In this document: piece after piece, positions 60,443-64,000 of the stretch
Position numbering within the stretch: position 1 is the stretch's first letter
Layout: each line of letters starts with the position of its first letter
NCBI GenBank assembly: GCA_024663395.1
Contig: JANFAH010000091.1
Coordinates: 62,001 to 126,000 of the forward strand
Length of the DNA stretch: 64,000 nt
Source: Pisolithus tinctorius
Lineage: Eukaryota > Basidiomycota > Agaricomycetes > Boletales > Pisolithaceae
Reading direction: 5' to 3'
Notes under the pieces: model-generated
The model's database searches: none
The model's input: the letters and a program-made list of their open reading frames with translations, nothing else
Told to the model about the DNA's origin: nothing
Program-made: the position numbers and the translations under genes

Positions 60443-61814
60443 CGAGGCAATAGCTTGATCGATGTGGGCGATGTACCATAGCGGGTGCAGGTGCAGATGG
60501 GCGGGAACGGGATCTCACGTGGACAAAAAAAAAGATCACATGCATGCTGGTTATACAACTCGCGAAGGCAAATTTCTACATACAAAGATGAAGGTACTAC
60601 TTGCGAGAGCATTTGGTGGGGGGGGTGCTAGTATCAGCGAAGATCAGCTTGTAATGTTCCTGCCTGGCTATGAGGTTCTCCCTTATCTGAGCCCACCTGT
60701 CCTAGGTAAGGTAATAACATGAGTACATAATGACAGAAAATGAAAAAAAAAAAGAAAACATACATGGAGGAACTGTGTGCTGATGCTACCAATATCCTCA
60801 GATTCAGCAAAGCTATCAGGTGTGAAGCTATGCTTGAGGGGACAGTGAGGACCACAAGCAGATACAGCGGAGACAGGTAATTCTGAAGCGACTTCCTAAA
60901 AGATGACATCAGTAAAGCGAGGAACAGTCCATTAGAACTTACCGCTGTAGGAATAGGTAAAATAGATGTACCTATAATGGTAATAGTCAGTAATGGGCGA
61001 GTTTAGTGCTCGACCCAAAAGGGAGGTTCTCTCTGGAGAAAGAAGTGTAGTAAAAAGTAAAAAATGCGAACTAGAAAAAAGATACTTAGCTGTGCCTGTC
61101 TAATACTCTTGCCAGTCCTCCTGGCACTTTGGGTACTCCCCAAAGTAATAAATCTAACTTCGAAAACTCACTGAAATGCAAGACTAAATCACCCTACTAC
61201 TGAGGGCCTGTGACATGTACTGGTTGTTTTGGTAAACTGAACTCGCGCAAACACAGCACACGCGCTTAGTCAGCGATGTGGCTGCTCATCACCAAGTCCA
61301 GGGGTACAAACACAAAAACAAAGGCAAGAAATAAAACAAGTCCTTCCACCCCTAAACTCCTGACCAAGACGGATTCTCCTAGGGAACTTGAACTCATTCC
61401 CTACATCCGAGGGGTGGTTTAGAATTCGACTGTCCTCGGTTGCTCTCCTCCTCGCATGAACATCCTCATCCTCGCATCTGCTTCCCTCAACCTCACCACA
61501 TATCCTCATGCCCTTCAAACACAACTCTTCGCCCCTAACCTCCTCACTACTCGAACATGACCCCCTTCCTTCCCAAAACACACTCCTGATCTCGCTGAAC
61601 AACCCTCTTCATCCTCAAAACCTTTCACCCTCGAACACAACCCTTTCCACCTACAGAGCGCCACCTGGCCTCTCGAACACACACCCTGCCTCTCGAACAC
61701 TCCCCTCAAGGCCCAAACCTCGAACCAAAAGACAACGGAGATAATCTCCAGGCAAGCGAACAAGTGAGTAATAAATCGAGTGCAGAGCGAGTCAATGACA
61801 GCTCTTCGAGGCAC
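60443..61814. other. Intergenic; upstream of the transposase relic
   Basis: 60443-61000 may still belong to the transposon. 61440-61740 is C-rich, with repeated CTCGAACAC and CCTCAACCTC-like motifs. The hairpin ACTTTGGGTACTCCCCAAAGT (arms of about nine bases) lies near 61123-61145. No gene is supported. Confidence 0.35.
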
Positions 61815-62626
61815 TGTCAAGTCGGACAACACCCCTGGCTCCTTCTTAGGGCGGAGTTGGAGCGGGTTGGGCTGCGGAGTACAGCGGTCAAAGTCCGAAG
61901 CGAATCCGACCACTGGGTGGCGAGATATTCAACGAACAGTGAGCGGAGGGGTATGAAGGGAAGTTTCAGAGGCTGAGGTCAGAGTCGGAGCCGGAGGTAG
62001 AGGTCGGAGGTCGGATGAGAGGGCGTTGGGTTCAGCTAGTGCGCTGCCCCCTTGCGCGAGCTCAGCCCTCGTATTTCAGAGGTGGAGCGGACTCAGAGGA
62101 AGTGGAGACGAAACTCCGGAGGGGACTGAGAGGGAGTCGAAGGTGGGGACTTTATTGATATTTGTACTGATTACATCGGAGTACTACGTGGCCTTATATA
62201 CGATGTAGGTCAAGGGCGGTGCAGTACAGAATGTAAACCAATAAGTGTATAGTGGGTTAGAGTCCTTCCGACACAAGGGATAGAGGGTAGGGATGACGGG
62301 GACCTTAAATGAGACAAGGAAACTACTACAACGAGGAAGAGAGGGTAAATACCAAAGGAGCAGAAGAATGGAGGAAAACCGACACGAGGCGGAACCCTAT
62401 CTAGAATGCAGGGCTGCAAGTCTGACAGCCCACGTGACCAACCTTAGGGCGGAGTTGAGCGGAGTTGGTCAGAACATGGACAGGGGACCTCGGAGAGGTG
62501 TGGAGATGTGTCGGGAGGGTCGGAGGAGCGCGGGAACACGTCGGAGGAGGGCGGAGAAGCGCGGGAACATGTCGGAAGAAGGTGGAGTAGGTGTTAGGGG
62601 CTTACGCTGGTGTCATGGTCATGACA
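61815..62626 (-). repeat. Solo LTR of family A, CpG-rich (young)
   Basis: 812 bp with TGTCA...TGACA ends and the 5-bp duplication GGCAC on both sides (61810-61814 and 62627-62631). TATATAAG on the minus strand at 62193-62200. It matches the decayed family A LTRs but keeps its CG dinucleotides, for example GCGCTGCCCCCTTGCGCGAG where the copy at 42565 has GCACTACCCCCTTGCATGAT. Confidence 0.9.
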
Positions 62627-62631
62627 GGCAC

Positions 62632-64000
62632 AGTCTTTGTGCAAAACAGTAACAGAGTGTAATGCAGCTCAGCGGCTGGTACAGTGGATGCTGGCCCTCT
62701 ACGAGGCAGCTCGAAGACGTATATATGTACCTAAAACAAATCTCGATCAGTCGTGTATTTACTATCCTTATATGCATATGTGCTCTCGACTACTGCTCGT
62801 CCTTAAGATGATTTAGCACCAAGAAAAAAAACAATGGAACTCGAAACTATAAGTTGGGGTGAGTAGAACCACCCGAAGGTTAGCACGACTCGGTTGAATG
62901 ACGTTGCTCGAAGCAAAACTCATTTTAAAGAAAACTATATATCGACATGCTCACCGGGACTCTCACTACATTGTCCTCTTCATTTTCATACCCTCGACTC
63001 TCCGTGCATGCGTATGCTTGACTCCTCGTACCTCGTCTGGCACTTTGCCTGGTGGCCGAAGCCCTGTGCTAAGTGTCGCTGAGCGACCTCGAGTTGCCCA
63101 TCTTCGTTCGCCATTATCTCGACCCTAGATACAAAGTATTTTGGCGTAGTATACGTTCAAATCATAATAAAAGATATCACCTTAAGTCTGTACATTCTCG
63201 CGTCTCCTTCGTTGATAGGTCTTCGACTCCGACGGGTGCAGGCACTAAGTTCACTCGAAGGTTCATTGATACTCTGTAAAAATTCGCGTTCCCTAAAATG
63301 CAGTAGCTGTAAGCAAAACGGTCTAAGGAAACAACTAAAACTTGGGCTGTGGAGCCCACTCGGTGTGGTCTCGATACTCTTTGCATGTTGTGTATCCCGT
63401 TTGCAACTTCAAACCTCACCTTCGTGTTGCTATTCGTGCTAAGTCTTGTGTGCAAGTCCACCGAGTCGCTTCGAGCTTGTTTCTTGTGGCACTTCGTGGC
63501 CATCGTACTTGCAGTGCTGTAAGTTGATGCATTCTTTCTTCCAAGTCGTCATTCACTCTAGAATAATGTACTTGTAAGTAAAAAGTTGCGCGACTAAAAT
63601 AGAAACTCAGGCCGTCGTGCTCGGTGCCCATGTCTGTCGGATCTCGTATCTCCGAGGACCGCTGCTGTAGGCTGAGCTGTAGTCGTCGCGCCAGTCTTGC
63701 TGTACACCCGCACGACATCTGCTCGTAGATCGTCGTAGGCTCTCGCATCACAACCCCTGCTTGTCGTAGATAACTGTCTTCCCTGGAACAACGAAGATGT
63801 AAGTGAAACATCCTAAAATCAAAACAGAACTCCGAGCGTTCGAGCTCGGTGGTCTCTATCATGCATCGTTGCCTTCTGACGATTGTTCCTGCCTCGCATA
63901 GCCTTCGATCTATATCAAATGTCGTTGTTGTTGCTCTTGTCGTACTTCCGTTCAATCTTCGGTCGTTAGTTCGTCCTAGATTCTTGAATCGCGACTGCTG
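62632..64000. other. Right end, diverged repeats, no supported gene
   Basis: Blocks ending in TGTAAGT or TGTAAAA followed by CTAAAA and CTCGG-type motifs recur near 63265, 63570 and 63800. They could be exon-intron repeats of a fast-evolving gene or a diverged tandem repeat. No domain is recognised. Confidence 0.3.

Noticed and set aside
56105..61008. CACTA termini of the transposase element (CACTACTTTACTG at 56105 and TAGTG near 61004)
   Set aside because: The inner sequences match poorly and the flanking three bases differ, so the ends are not proven.

Overview
The window is nuclear DNA of a filamentous fungus, almost certainly a mushroom-forming basidiomycete (Agaricomycetes). The signs are genes cut by many 48-66 bp GT-AG introns, a basidiomycete-type F-box protein, the families of LTR and CACTA-type transposons, and conserved hypothetical proteins of a kind known from Agaricomycetes. 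No bacterial-type operon, CRISPR array or rRNA gene is visible. The species cannot be named from the sequence.

Layout. 1-830 is the 3' end of a UPF1-like helicase gene. 1650-3700 is a decayed choline/carnitine acyltransferase gene (minus). Its 5' end was hit by a complete Ty3/gypsy element at 3715-13214 (minus; 289-bp LTRs, 5-bp target duplication). 13560-15160 is an F-box gene relic. 15802-21788 is the most gene-like part: a PRMT3-type arginine methyltransferase and a CCDC25/Jlp2-like protein (both minus), then an RBM25-like splicing factor (plus) running divergently from CCDC25. About 3.5 kb carrying RBM25 is repeated at 34500-38010 as a pseudogene copy. Between the two copies lie TE debris, an 82-bp minisatellite (26300-28650), a GTPase-like gene (29216-30875) and a 1.2-kb inverted-repeat element (31485-32696).

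38010-53570 is a graveyard of nested retroelements: a Ty1/copia Gag remnant, a gypsy integrase with chromodomain, a gypsy Gag, LTRs of two families (called A and B here), an antisense zinc-cluster ORF, and a 3-kb palindrome with an LTR in its centre. 53840-56030 is a decayed hypothetical gene, 56250-60442 a decayed CACTA/Tnp2-like transposase, and 61815-62626 a young solo LTR of family A.

Two themes run through the window. First, long stretches (about 1-1600, 22930-30350 and 38100-53800) have almost no CG dinucleotide and are rich in TG and CA, as expected from CpG methylation and deamination of repeats; neighbouring stretches are CpG-normal. Several in-frame TGA stops stand where CGA (Arg) is plausible. 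Second, almost every gene, including housekeeping genes with well-kept splice sites, carries single-base indels. That means either widespread local decay or residual assembly errors, and it limits every gene call made here. Many open frames begin at non-ATG codons, so starts are given only where an ATG was seen.
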